Assembly (NCBI RefSeq): GCF_020535565.1
Contig: NZ_CP084758.1
Location: forward strand, 3,485,001 to 3,549,000
DNA: 64,000 nt
DNA from: Shinella sp. XGS7
GTDB taxonomy: Bacteria > Pseudomonadota > Gammaproteobacteria > Burkholderiales > Burkholderiaceae_C
Direction: 5' to 3'
The position numbers were made by a program, and so were the translations under genes. Shown piece by piece: positions 18,292 to 27,180 of the stretch. The notes under the pieces were generated by a model that was not told where the DNA came from, made no database searches, and saw only the letters and a program-made list of their open reading frames with translations. How positions within the stretch are numbered: position 1 is the first letter of the stretch; each line of letters opens with the position of its first letter.

Positions 18292-21200
18292 CTAGTGAAC
18301 GCCGTGCAGGAATGCGAACGGTTCATCGCCCCAGCCGCCGGCGCCGGTATAGGCGTCCCTCAGTGACGGCGAGTAGTCGGCCCAGAGCGAGTGCTGCCGC
18401 TCAAGCCGAGCCAGTTGGTCGGCGCGCTTTCGCACCATATAGGCAACATCTGCGGTCTCTTGGTTGACGATGAGAGTGCACCCGCCGCGGATGACCAGAT
18501 TGGTGTCCTGCTTTGACCGCAAGGCTTGAGTGAGCTCAATGACAACCTGCGACAGAAGTGTGCCGTCGGGCCCGACTCGCTTGAGCGGGCGGATGGAGTG
18601 CACCTCGAGACCGCGGAGGTCCATGGCCACCTTGGACCCGCCGAGCATCGTCACCTCATACTCCGGATTCGGTGTTCGGCCGAGTAGGCCAAGGTCGGTG
18701 AAGACGCTGTCAGGCACGTTTGCCGGGTCGCACAGCCACCTTTGCAGTTGACGAGCGTTCTCTCTTGAATTCGTCCAAGCCTTGAAGCGGTCTGCCTCCA
18801 TGTCCCAGCTGAAGTTCAGTTTCTTCACAATCTGGCCGAAGTGAATCAGTCCCTCTGGGGGAGGCTCCCAACACAGCGTATCCACAGAGACCGTCCGCAC
18901 CTTCTCCGGATAGATGCCTCGCGCCCGGAAGGAGGCCGCAAATGCCACGCGGTAGCCGTGGGGGTCATGGGGCACCAGGTCCTTGTCGGCCGTGATGACC
19001 GCTCTCAAGAAGTCGGCGAAGGTGATGTCGACAGGAGGGCAATAGTCGAGAGCGCGGATGCACATCAACAGCACCTGGCGTGCAACGCTCGAGGCAACCT
19101 CCGCCAGCGCGTCCACCAGGTCTGCCGGGAGCATTCCCTGCGGGAGGACTTCTGAGCCTCCAGTCGCAAGACGGATGGGCTGCACCGACCGCCGCTTGTA
19201 AATCTGCAAGAAGGCGTCGAAGACCGCGGCCACTAGAACCTCACCGCGTTCATGAGGCTCCGTGACCTCCTTGAAGTTGACCGGCACTGCTGGCTTCCCG
19301 ACCGCGTCGCGCAGCGCGCCATGGCTCCCCGTCTCCTTCCCGAACTGGCGAGCTATTCCGCTAAGGAGGTTTGCTTGGTCGAACCTGCCGGACGCTTTCG
19401 CCAACTGGTCGCTGAGAGCTTCCCTTAGCGCGCCGTCTAGCGAGAAGTGCTGGAACAGCGCCACGATGTCCGCAAACGCCTCATGAAAGGCCAAGACATC
19501 ATGGTTTGTTGGCTCCCGGAAGCGACGGTGCAGTCCATCGAGCAGTGCATGCGTCGTCTCGTGGGCAACGATGTCACTGGACAAGGCAGTGAATACCGTC
19601 TGCAGGTCCCCCTCGTTCCCCGTTGAAGAGCCGGTGAAGTAGCCGAGAAGCAATGCTTTCTTGTCTGGGCTGTAGTAGGCGTTGCGCGCTCGCAGCGCGT
19701 GGGGATAGATACGCAGCCTCTGGACGTATCGCGAATTGGTCACCGTTGTTCCATTCGAGGTGGTGGTTCGTTCTAAGTACGGAGCCCAAAGAGCGCGGCG
19801 ACCCAGCGCGCGCTCAAAGTGCTCGATGGTGCGCATCGCGACCGCATAGACCATCTGCTGATGGAACTGAGGATTGGCCTCCGTTGGCCGGAGGCCATCG
19901 GAAGCTAGTAGATGTGGATGGTTGAGGTCCACCGGCGCATAGCACCTGCCACTAGCCGGGTCGATGTCGACAACCTCAAGGTACTCGCCGACAGGACCAG
20001 GCTGGAGACCCTCTTCCCAACGAACCGCCAGCACCGTCTCGTTCAGCTTAAACGTGTCGATGCTCTGGCCTAGCGACGGGTCATAGGTAAACACCTTCAG
20101 GCGACGTGCGGTCGGTTTGGGAACCTTCCTTGATGGCAGCGCCACTACGCTGCTTGGCGTCTTGCCATAGGCACTGTCCGACGGTGCGTGCCGATTCGTC
20201 GACGGGCGTAGCGGTCGAAGGGCTTCCTTCAGCGCTTCGGACGCATTGGGATGGTCCGCCATCGCTTGCAGGACGAGCAGCATCTGAGGTCCAGTGCCCA
20301 GGTCCGAGATGTCTAGCTCGCGCGGAATCAACGACTCAATCTCGGGCGTCTGAGACAACTGCAGAGCCTCCAGCTCCAGCATCCTCAGCGTCGCAGGCTG
20401 CTCAGCGGACAAGCCCAAGCCGGTAAGCACTTTGAAAAACTCAAATGCGGCCGTGTCCTTGTCCTGCTTCGTGAGAAGCGCAGAGGCTTGGACAGGCTGA
20501 GCAAGTGCGGCTTTGGCTCTCAGTACACCTTGCCCAAGTTTGACCTCGTCGAGATGGGCTGATGAGTCGAACATGGCCTTCCTGACAGCCTCAACCCGCA
20601 TCCACCCTTCTGGCAGCTCACTCAGCATCTGACGGTGTGCCTGGATGTACAGCGCGGCCGCGCCTGCAATCTGAGGCGTCGCCGACGAAGTACCGGACCC
20701 GTCGAACCGAAGCATGCCTTCGCATCCAAGCCGCGCCCACGGGATGTTGGGCGTATAGGCTGACATGGCCGTTTTCATCTTCTTGCTCGGGCCGTAGTTC
20801 CCAGCCATCCTCCCGAGACCGAGGTCGGCATAGGGAGACTGGTCCGCCATCGCACCGCAAGCGGCGATGACGCGGTTGAAGCGAGCTGGGTAGACGATGT
20901 TGCGAGTCGGCAAGTTGGCGAAGTTGTTGCCGGCGGCAGTCACAACGACGACGCCAGCCTCATAAAGGGCGTTGATTGCCTCTGCCCAGGCTTGCGATGC
21001 AAGTCCGCCCATGCTCATGGTCACCACGTCGACCGCGGTCGACGGCGTCTGACACAGCTCGTGGACGTAGTTGAGCGCCTGTGCGATTGCACTGTTCTTG
21101 AAAAGCACGACCCGATTGGCCACCCGAATGGGAACAACGCTCGCCCTCGGCGCAACGCCCGCGATGCCAACGCCTGGTACAGGTGCGCCGGCCAGGATGC

Positions 21201-21852
21201 TCAATGTGCCGGTTCCGTGGCCCTTGTTGTTCCACAGCCCCGACGTGTCATCGCTTGCGTCGTTTGGACGGTCGTCGTCGACAAAGTTCCTTGCCAGTTC
21301 CTTTTCCAGATTGACCGGCTTGCTCTTGTGCTCGGGGTCGTAGCCGGTGTCCAGGTGAGCGATGCGGACGCCGGAACCGTTGGCGGTTGCAGGCAGTCCT
21401 GCAAGGTCGGTGTGCTGAGCATCGCGATACCAGTCATGGGTAGCGCCTACCGGATACTTCGAGTCTTGCTCATCAGCTGTGCATGCTTGCTGCAGCCCCT
21501 GAAGTGCTTCCTCATCCGTTCCGATAGCCCAATGTTGGTTCAAGTCAGGCTCCGCGAAGGCGACCTGGCCGTGACCCGCAACACCCATGCGCTGTTTCAC
21601 CATCTCGTGGCAGACGTCCCAAGGGTTGACTCGGGCATCCGCGGCTAATGCAGGCTCGATGAGATGCCATGAAGCCGTGCCGCTCGACGTAGCCGCCAGG
21701 GCTTGCCCGCCCTTTGGAGGTGTGTAACCCGCCGCCGCGTCGATGCTCGGCATCAGTGGCTCGGCTCGAACTGCCAAAGTCACGCCGCCCAACCTCAGGG
21801 GCGCCGATGTATCGCCGCCAACGACTTTGACCAAGAATCGGTGCGTCGACAT
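18292..21852 (-). CDS. dual protease: subtilisin (S8) domain fused to HExxH (gluzincin-like) metallopeptidase domain
   Basis: A 1186-aa protein, first gene of the operon, with GAGGAG upstream of its ATG. Residues 1-155 resemble a pro- or sensor region. The subtilisin domain follows with Asp168 (AHLDTGYD), His212 (KGHGTGTLS), oxyanion Asn309 (TAAGNN) and Ser389 (DGSGTSSATPQ). After a helical spacer (about 450-560) comes a zinc-peptidase domain with H764-E765-x-x-H768 (AHETTHALLDG) and a downstream Glu791 in FHEAFADIV, arranged as in thermolysin-like enzymes. The last about 300 residues are unassigned. Both catalytic sets appear complete. There is no signal peptide, so both proteases would act in the cytoplasm unless exported another way. 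Such fusions fit a regulated proteolytic cascade; substrate and trigger are unknown. Confidence 0.88.
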   Translation of the reverse strand: MSTHRFLVKVVGGDTSAPLRLGGVTLAVRAEPLMPSIDAAAGYTPPKGGQALAATSSGTASWHLIEPALAADARVNPWDVCHEMVKQRMGVAGHGQVAFAEPDLNQHWAIGTDEEALQGLQQACTADEQDSKYPVGATHDWYRDAQHTDLAGLPATANGSGVRIAHLDTGYDPEHKSKPVNLEKELARNFVDDDRPNDASDDTSGLWNNKGHGTGTLSILAGAPVPGVGIAGVAPRASVVPIRVANRVVLFKNSAIAQALNYVHELCQTPSTAVDVVTMSMGGLASQAWAEAINALYEAGVVVVTAAGNNFANLPTRNIVYPARFNRVIAACGAMADQSPYADLGLGRMAGNYGPSKKMKTAMSAYTPNIPWARLGCEGMLRFDGSGTSSATPQIAGAAALYIQAHRQMLSELPEGWMRVEAVRKAMFDSSAHLDEVKLGQGVLRAKAALAQPVQASALLTKQDKDTAAFEFFKVLTGLGLSAEQPATLRMLELEALQLSQTPEIESLIPRELDISDLGTGPQMLLVLQAMADHPNASEALKEALRPLRPSTNRHAPSDSAYGKTPSSVVALPSRKVPKPTARRLKVFTYDPSLGQSIDTFKLNETVLAVRWEEGLQPGPVGEYLEVVDIDPASGRCYAPVDLNHPHLLASDGLRPTEANPQFHQQMVYAVAMRTIEHFERALGRRALWAPYLERTTTSNGTTVTNSRYVQRLRIYPHALRARNAYYSPDKKALLLGYFTGSSTGNEGDLQTVFTALSSDIVAHETTHALLDGLHRRFREPTNHDVLAFHEAFADIVALFQHFSLDGALREALSDQLAKASGRFDQANLLSGIARQFGKETGSHGALRDAVGKPAVPVNFKEVTEPHERGEVLVAAVFDAFLQIYKRRSVQPIRLATGGSEVLPQGMLPADLVDALAEVASSVARQVLLMCIRALDYCPPVDITFADFLRAVITADKDLVPHDPHGYRVAFAASFRARGIYPEKVRTVSVDTLCWEPPPEGLIHFGQIVKKLNFSWDMEADRFKAWTNSRENARQLQRWLCDPANVPDSVFTDLGLLGRTPNPEYEVTMLGGSKVAMDLRGLEVHSIRPLKRVGPDGTLLSQVVIELTQALRSKQDTNLVIRGGCTLIVNQETADVAYMVRKRADQLARLERQHSLWADYSPSLRDAYTGAGGWGDEPFAFLHGVH

Positions 21853-22260
21853 CCTCGCGCTCCTCTATCCCATAGCACTGAGGTGCCCGAGACGTTTGGA
21901 AGGAAGAACCTTTGGTGGAAATCCGGCGCTGGCGAAGGTGCCGCGCAGGACGATACAGCCAAGCGAACCCGCAGTCGCAGAACTACCGCGACCGCGCTCG
22001 TACTCAGCTATCAAGGGCATTTGCTGTAAGGACGACATCGTCGACCCGTAGCGCCATTGCCGCCACCGGCATTGGGCGTCTGCCTCCCGCAGACGCCAAT
22101 CCCATTGCATCCGAATGTTCCTGCAGCTGGCGACATCGCACCCTCCCTGATGTCTTTGCGCCAATGCGACTGCCGAGCACGATACGCGCGAGTTGGTCTG
22201 CGAGCAAGGCACGGCTCATCAGGAATGAGGAGCCCTAATCCGAGCGTCAAGTGGCTCGCG

Positions 22261-22346
22261 TTATGTGATTTATGCGCGGTTATGTCTAAGGTTATGCCGA
22301 GTTATTCACTGGCATTGTGCTGTTATGCGGTGCTATTCGCCTTATG
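22261..22346 (+). repeat. phased TTATG repeats
   Basis: TTATG occurs at 22261, 22270, 22280, 22292, 22323 and 22342, with a related TTATT at 22302. Intervals are 9, 10, 12, 10, 21 and 19, close to multiples of one helical turn. This is far denser than expected in this DNA and looks like a recombinase or transposase binding array. No recombinase gene is present. Confidence 0.5.
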
Positions 22347-22566
22347 CGGGATTCCGGCTCGCTGGAAAGAGCCCACCTTCCGCACAGGACTCGCATGTGT
22401 TTGGTTGCACACACCGACATCCTTGTCTATCGGCTGCTCGCGCCGGCCAGACATCAACGCTCAGTTCGGCGGCGTCAGTGAATGAAGTGTGTTTTTTGCA
22501 GCCAGTCCATGGTTAAGTGGGCCACGCGAAGGCGTCGAACTCTCGTAACTTGTTGATTCCATTGGC

Positions 22567-22599
22567 GTGACGTTAGTCACTTCAGTGTGTTCTTACACA
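22567..22599. promoter_or_regulatory. two adjacent palindromes
   Basis: GTGAC-GTTA-GTCAC (22567-22580) is followed 5 bp later by TGTGT-TCTT-ACACA (22586-22599); both are perfect 5-4-5 inverted repeats. They could be operators for the downstream membrane-protein gene, whose start is about 265 bp away, or remnants of a lost island gene. Confidence 0.3.
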
Positions 22600-22864
22600 G
22601 TCTGTATGACGACGGCGTCCGCTGCTTGGCCGAGCATCCTCGACGTCTTAGGGTGGGCGCCTATGCCAAGCATTCCCAAGCGCGCGAGTGTGATTCTTCG
22701 AAATGGCTGCGGCAGGCTGTACTCGTTGCCCCGTCTTTGGAGCTTGATTCATTGCCTTGCCTGCTTCGCGGTCAGCGCCTTGATGGGTGTGACCCTGATG
22801 CGCGGACTGGGGGCTCGTGTCTGCTTACCGTTGTGACAACGCGGATCGAAACCCAGGGGGGCTC

Positions 22865-23614
22865 ATGATGAGCGACCAGCAAGTCAATGATGATCAAAGC
22901 GGTGCCAAGTCAGGGGCAGCCTCCTCGGCGTCTATAGTGCCTGCACAGAAACCGGACGACACGGGCTGGTGGACCGTAGGGCTCATCGTTCTGTTCGCCG
23001 GAGCGATTCTGGTTGCCATCGCGCGTGATCTTCCGGCACTGTCCCGTCTTGCCGACCCGGCGTATGCACGCGGTCTGATCACTTGGCTGATGGTCGTGTC
23101 GGCCATCGGTCTGGCCTTCATCCTGGTCTACCAGGCGTTCAATCAGAAGCCCGGCACGGGCGATGCCCCGTTCCGCCATGCGCGCGAAGTGTTCACATCT
23201 CTGATGGGCATTGTGGGCACCATCGTTGGCTTCTATTTCGGATCGGCCGAGAAGGCGAGCGCCCTGCTGACCCTGGCCGAGCCGACCCGCGAGGGGGTGG
23301 TGGTGTCCACGGTCGTGGTCGGCGGGACGCCCCCGTATCGCTTCCAGGTGTCTTCTGCCGACAAGACCATGGTGGCCAACCAGGACAAGCCACAGCAGAC
23401 CGAGGCGGGCTGGATACGCTTCAACCTGACGCGGATACCCACGGAGAGTTCAAGCGTCACACTGACGGTCTACGATTCGAAGGACGTCAAGGGTTCCAGA
23501 ACCTTCGAGATTAGGCCCGACCCCAAGCCAGAGCCCAAGCCGGCTCGGTCCGTGGATTCCGAGCTGCCCGGCGCGCCCACCAAGCCGGGCGCATCGGCGC
23601 CGGAGAAGAAATAG
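22865..23614 (+). CDS. membrane protein of unknown function
   Basis: 249 aa. A short charged N-terminus is followed by a hydrophobic segment (WWTVGLIVLFAGAILVAIAR), a second (GLITWLMVVSAIGLAFILVY) and a third weaker one (VFTSLMGIVGTIVGFYFGSA). A soluble part then contains GGTPPYRFQVSS and SVTLTVYDSKDVKGSRTFEI, resembling a small beta-sandwich, and ends in a Pro/Lys-rich tail. The start at 22865 follows a GGGGGG run; a second ATG follows directly. It is convergent with the SulP gene. No family could be named. Confidence 0.7.
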   Translation: MMSDQQVNDDQSGAKSGAASSASIVPAQKPDDTGWWTVGLIVLFAGAILVAIARDLPALSRLADPAYARGLITWLMVVSAIGLAFILVYQAFNQKPGTGDAPFRHAREVFTSLMGIVGTIVGFYFGSAEKASALLTLAEPTREGVVVSTVVVGGTPPYRFQVSSADKTMVANQDKPQQTEAGWIRFNLTRIPTESSSVTLTVYDSKDVKGSRTFEIRPDPKPEPKPARSVDSELPGAPTKPGASAPEKK

Positions 23615-23639
23615 GTCGGTTGCACCGGGCGCCCAGCCC

Positions 23640-25433
23640 TCAGGCCGCTGACGGCAGCCCCGGGCCTGCCGCTGCAGATGAGCGGCAGGCGTCGGAGGAA
23701 CCCGGCGGTGCCAGCACCTCCGGCGTCAGGCTCTGGACGGCTTGGTAATGCGTCAGGAAGACCTGGCCGCTGAGCTGGTGCATGAACTCGGTGTGCTGCA
23801 GCCGGTCCATCACCGGGCCCTTGACCTCGCTGAGGTGCAGCTGCACGCCGGCATTACGCAGGCGCTGGGCGATGGCTTCCAGGCTTTCGAGCGCGCTGGC
23901 GTCGATGGCGTTGATGGCCGAGCACTGCAGCACCACATGCTTGAGCGCCGAACGCGCGGCCACCGCGTCATTGATGCGGTCTTCCAGGCTGCGGGCGTTG
24001 GCGAAGTACAGGCTCTCGTCCACCCGCAGGCTCAGCAGCTGGGGGCAGGTCTTGACCTCGTGGCGCAAGACATTGCGGAAATGTTCGGTCCCGGGCACCA
24101 GGCCCACCTCGGCGATATGGGGGCGGCTGCTGCGGGCGAGGAACAGCAGCAGCGAGAGCGAGACGCCCAGCACCAGCCCCCATTCCACGCCCAGTAGCAG
24201 CGTGCCCACCAGGGTGGCGGCCACGGCCGCGAAATCGGCCTTGGCGTAGCGCCAGGTGCGCGCCAGCATGCCGAAATCCACCAGGGACAGCACGGCCACC
24301 ACGATGGTGGCGGCCAGCGTGGCCTGCGGCAGGTAGTACAGGGCCGGTGTCAGCAACAGCGAGGCGGCCAGCAGGCCCACCGCGGTGTAGACGCCGGCGG
24401 CCGGGGTCTGGGCGCCGGCATCGAAGTTCACCACCGAGCGGGCAAAGCCGCCCGTGACCGGGAAGCCGCCGCTGAAGGCCGCCGCCAGATTGGCGCTGCC
24501 CAGGGCCACCAGCTCCTGGTCGGGGGCGATGCGCTGGCGGCGCTTGGCCGCCAGGGTCTGGCCCACCGAGACCGATTCCACAAAGCCCACCACGCTGATC
24601 AGCAGCGCCGGCAGGGCCAGGTCTTTCCAGACCGCCGGGTCCAGGCTGGGCAGCGTGAGCGGCGGCAGGCCCTGGGGCACATGGCCCACGATCTTCATGC
24701 CCTGCCCCGCCCAGTCCAGCTGCCAGGACAGCCAGGTGCTCAGCGCGATGGCCGCCACCGGGCCGGCCTTGGCGCTGAGCTCGGCCGTGCGGGCTTTCAG
24801 CCCCAGGCGCATCAGCGCGGGCTTGAGCCCCTTGCGGGCCCAGAACAGAAAGGCCGTGCCGGCCAGGCCCACCGCCAGGGTCAGGCCATGCACCCGCGGC
24901 AGCTGGCCGGCCAGCGAGACCAGCAGCGCCGCCAGGTTGTGCCCCTCGGCCTTCACGCCCAGCAGCACCTTGAGCTGGCTGGCCGCGATCAGCAGGCCCG
25001 AGGCCGTGATGAAGCCCGAGATCACCGGGTGGCTCAGGAAATTGGCCAGAAAACCCAGACGCAGCAGGCCCATGGCCAGCAGCATCAGGCCGCTGATGGT
25101 TGCCAGGGTCAGAGCCAGGGTCCAGTACTGGGGCGACCCGGCCGGGGCCAGCTCGCCCACGGCCGCGGCCGTCATCAGCGAGACCACGGCCACCGGCCCC
25201 ACGGCCAGTACCCGGCTGCTGCCGAACACGGCGTAGAGCAGCAGCGGCGCCACGCTGGCGTAGAGCCCCACCTCGGGCGGCAGGCCGGCCAGCAGCGCAT
25301 AGGCCAGGCTCTGCGGGATCAGCATGATGGTGACGATGAGCGCGGCCACCCCGTCCCGGATCAGGGTGTCGCGGTCATAGCGGCGGCCCCAGTCCAGCAG
25401 GGGCATGGCGGGCAGCCAGGCGGTCCAGCGCAT
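23640..25433 (-). CDS. SulP family anion transporter with STAS domain
   Basis: 597 aa. The N-terminal two thirds has about twelve hydrophobic segments with SulP signatures (MLIPQSLAYALLAGLPPEVG, AVGPVAVVSLMTA, GGFPVTGGFARSVVNFDAGA). The C-terminal STAS domain spans about residues 450-560 (LHEVKTCPQLL-type start, NAIDASALESLEAI). SulP proteins carry sulfate, bicarbonate or other anions. It starts 6 bp after the SQR-fusion gene and is the last gene of the sulfide operon, so export or uptake of sulfate, thiosulfate or sulfite produced by sulfide oxidation is the likely role. Confidence 0.9.
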   Translation of the reverse strand: MRWTAWLPAMPLLDWGRRYDRDTLIRDGVAALIVTIMLIPQSLAYALLAGLPPEVGLYASVAPLLLYAVFGSSRVLAVGPVAVVSLMTAAAVGELAPAGSPQYWTLALTLATISGLMLLAMGLLRLGFLANFLSHPVISGFITASGLLIAASQLKVLLGVKAEGHNLAALLVSLAGQLPRVHGLTLAVGLAGTAFLFWARKGLKPALMRLGLKARTAELSAKAGPVAAIALSTWLSWQLDWAGQGMKIVGHVPQGLPPLTLPSLDPAVWKDLALPALLISVVGFVESVSVGQTLAAKRRQRIAPDQELVALGSANLAAAFSGGFPVTGGFARSVVNFDAGAQTPAAGVYTAVGLLAASLLLTPALYYLPQATLAATIVVAVLSLVDFGMLARTWRYAKADFAAVAATLVGTLLLGVEWGLVLGVSLSLLLFLARSSRPHIAEVGLVPGTEHFRNVLRHEVKTCPQLLSLRVDESLYFANARSLEDRINDAVAARSALKHVVLQCSAINAIDASALESLEAIAQRLRNAGVQLHLSEVKGPVMDRLQHTEFMHQLSGQVFLTHYQAVQSLTPEVLAPPGSSDACRSSAAAGPGLPSAA

Positions 25434-25439
25434 GGCGGC

Positions 25440-27131
25440 TCAGCCTTGCAGCTCGGGTTCGGCCAGCCACTCGCGGCCCTTGAGCATGCCGTCCCAGTAC
25501 AGCGGCGGCAGGATGCGTTCCTTGAGCCACCAGGCCAGGCGCGAGGGCTGGGTGCCGTCGATCAGCCAGTCCGGGAAGCTGGGGGCCAGCTTGCCGCCGT
25601 AGCTGAACTCGGCCAGCACGATCTTGCCGCGCTCCACGGTCAGGGGGCAGGAGCCGTAGCCGTCATACCGGGCCTCGCCCTGGGCCAGGCCGCGCAGGGC
25701 GAGCACATTGTGGGCTACCACCGGCGCCTGCTTGCGCGTGGCCGCGGCCGTTTTTGCATTGGGGCTGTTGCCCGCATCGCCCAGCGCAAACACATTGGCG
25801 TAGCGCTTGTGGCGCAGGGTGTGCGGGTCGATGTCCACCCAGCCGGCGGCGTCGGCCAGGGGGCTCACGCGCACGAAGTCCGGCGCCTTCTGGGGCGGCA
25901 CGGCGTGCAGCAGGTCGAACTCGCGCGTCACCAGCTCGCTGCGGGGCGCGCCGTCCGCGTCGGCCGGCAGGGCGCGGCGGAAGGTGGCGCGCTGGGCCGG
26001 CCCATCCACCGCCACCAGGGTTTCGCCGAAATTGAGGTGGATGCCATAGCGCTCCACATAGCCCATCAGGGCCGGCACATAGTCGGCCACGCCGAAGAGC
26101 ACCGCCCCGGCATTGCAGAACTGGATGTCCATCTGGTCCAGCATGCCCGCGCGCTGCCAGGCATCGGCCGAGAGGTACATGGCCTTTTGCGGCGCACCCG
26201 CGCACTTGATGGGCATGGGCGGCTGGGAAAACACCGCCCGGCCCCGCCCGCGCCGCGCCAGCGCCTGCACCAGCTGCCAGGTGTAGGGCGCCAGGTCATA
26301 GCGGTAGTTGGAGGTGACGCCATGGCGGCCCAAGGACTCGGGCAGGCCCTCCACCGCGCCCCAGTCCAGCTTGAGGCCGGGGCAGACGATCAGCTGCTCG
26401 TACTTCACCACCCGGCAGCCATCCAGCAGCACCACGTTGCGCTCAGGCTCGAAGGCTGCCACCGCGGCCTTGATCCAATGCACGCCGCGCGGCAGCACCG
26501 AGGCCAGGGTGCGTGCCGTCTGGGCCGGCTGGAACACACCGCCGCCCACCAGGGTCCAGCCCGGCTGGTAGTAGTGGATGTCGGCCGGGTCGATGAGGGC
26601 CACGTCCAGATCCGGCTGGCGCGCCAGCAGGCTGGAGGCCACGGCAATGCCGGCCGCGCCGCCGCCGATGATCACCACCGCATGCGTGGCGTCCGGGCTG
26701 TCCAGCGGTGTGCGGCCGCCATTGACGATGCGGCGCACCACGCCCTTGAGCTCATAGCCGGCGCGGCTGGCGCGCTCGATGATGTCGGGCAGCGGCCGTT
26801 GCCCGGCCTGCGAGAGCGCCCACAAGGTGGCCGAGCGTGTGCCGGTGCGGCAGTAGGCCAGCACGGGCTTGGGCAGCTCGGCCAGCAGGCGGCCGAACTC
26901 GGCCCCCTGCTCGTCCAGCACCTTGCCGGACTCCACCGGCTGGTAGCGCAGGGTCAGACCGGCGGCTGCGGCGGCGCGCTCGATCTCCTGCACCCCGGGC
27001 TGGTCGGCGCCCTCCCCGTCCGGGCGGTTGCAGATCAGGGCCTTGAAGCCCTGGGCGGCCAGGGCCGCCACATCGGCGGCGCCGATCTGGGGGCTGACGC
27101 TGAGTTCGGGCGTGAGTTGACGCAGGTCCAT
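25440..27131 (-). CDS. Blh-type phosphatase domain fused to sulfide:quinone oxidoreductase
   Basis: 563 aa. Residues 1-108 form a DUF442/Blh phosphatase-like domain with the signature YCRTGTRSA (C94, R99). A flavin domain follows with the dinucleotide motif VVIIGGGAAGIAVASSL, SQR-type cysteines in VCPGLKLDWG and KCAGAPQKAMYL, and the C-terminal FAD motif FALGDAGNSPNAKTAAATRK. SQR oxidises sulfide to polysulfide and passes electrons to quinone at the membrane. It lies between the persulfide dioxygenase and SulP genes, so the operon can turn sulfide into sulfite and export the product. Fusion of the two domains has been seen in other proteobacteria; the function of the first domain is unclear. 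Confidence 0.9.
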   Translation of the reverse strand: MDLRQLTPELSVSPQIGAADVAALAAQGFKALICNRPDGEGADQPGVQEIERAAAAAGLTLRYQPVESGKVLDEQGAEFGRLLAELPKPVLAYCRTGTRSATLWALSQAGQRPLPDIIERASRAGYELKGVVRRIVNGGRTPLDSPDATHAVVIIGGGAAGIAVASSLLARQPDLDVALIDPADIHYYQPGWTLVGGGVFQPAQTARTLASVLPRGVHWIKAAVAAFEPERNVVLLDGCRVVKYEQLIVCPGLKLDWGAVEGLPESLGRHGVTSNYRYDLAPYTWQLVQALARRGRGRAVFSQPPMPIKCAGAPQKAMYLSADAWQRAGMLDQMDIQFCNAGAVLFGVADYVPALMGYVERYGIHLNFGETLVAVDGPAQRATFRRALPADADGAPRSELVTREFDLLHAVPPQKAPDFVRVSPLADAAGWVDIDPHTLRHKRYANVFALGDAGNSPNAKTAAATRKQAPVVAHNVLALRGLAQGEARYDGYGSCPLTVERGKIVLAEFSYGGKLAPSFPDWLIDGTQPSRLAWWLKERILPPLYWDGMLKGREWLAEPELQG

Positions 27132-27180
27132 GGCTTGTCTCCGTTCTTGTGGGCTGTTGCGGCCGGGACTCGACGCCCGC

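Larger units (their letters stand above)
21853..22864. other. gene-poor right flank of the island, with operon promoter region and repeats
   Basis: About 1 kb with no supportable gene. The part nearest 21853 must contain the promoter of the protease-MBL operon, but no clear -35/-10 pair stands out. Further on are helically spaced TTATG repeats (22261-22346) and two adjacent palindromes (22567-22599). Composition returns to chromosomal style near 22850. Confidence 0.5.

Noticed and set aside
14251-21852. Identification of the operon as a gasdermin, CBASS or other named defence system
   Set aside because: None of the diagnostic components (pore-forming gasdermin, nucleotide cyclase, STAND or caspase protein) is recognisable among the five genes.
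22230-22290. Integron attC-like site near GTTATG
   Set aside because: The core does not fit GTTRRRY and no gene cassette or integrase is nearby.
6591-22864. Island integrase, tRNA attachment site or CRISPR array
   Set aside because: None was found in either strand; the only recombination genes in the island are the three IS transposase sets.
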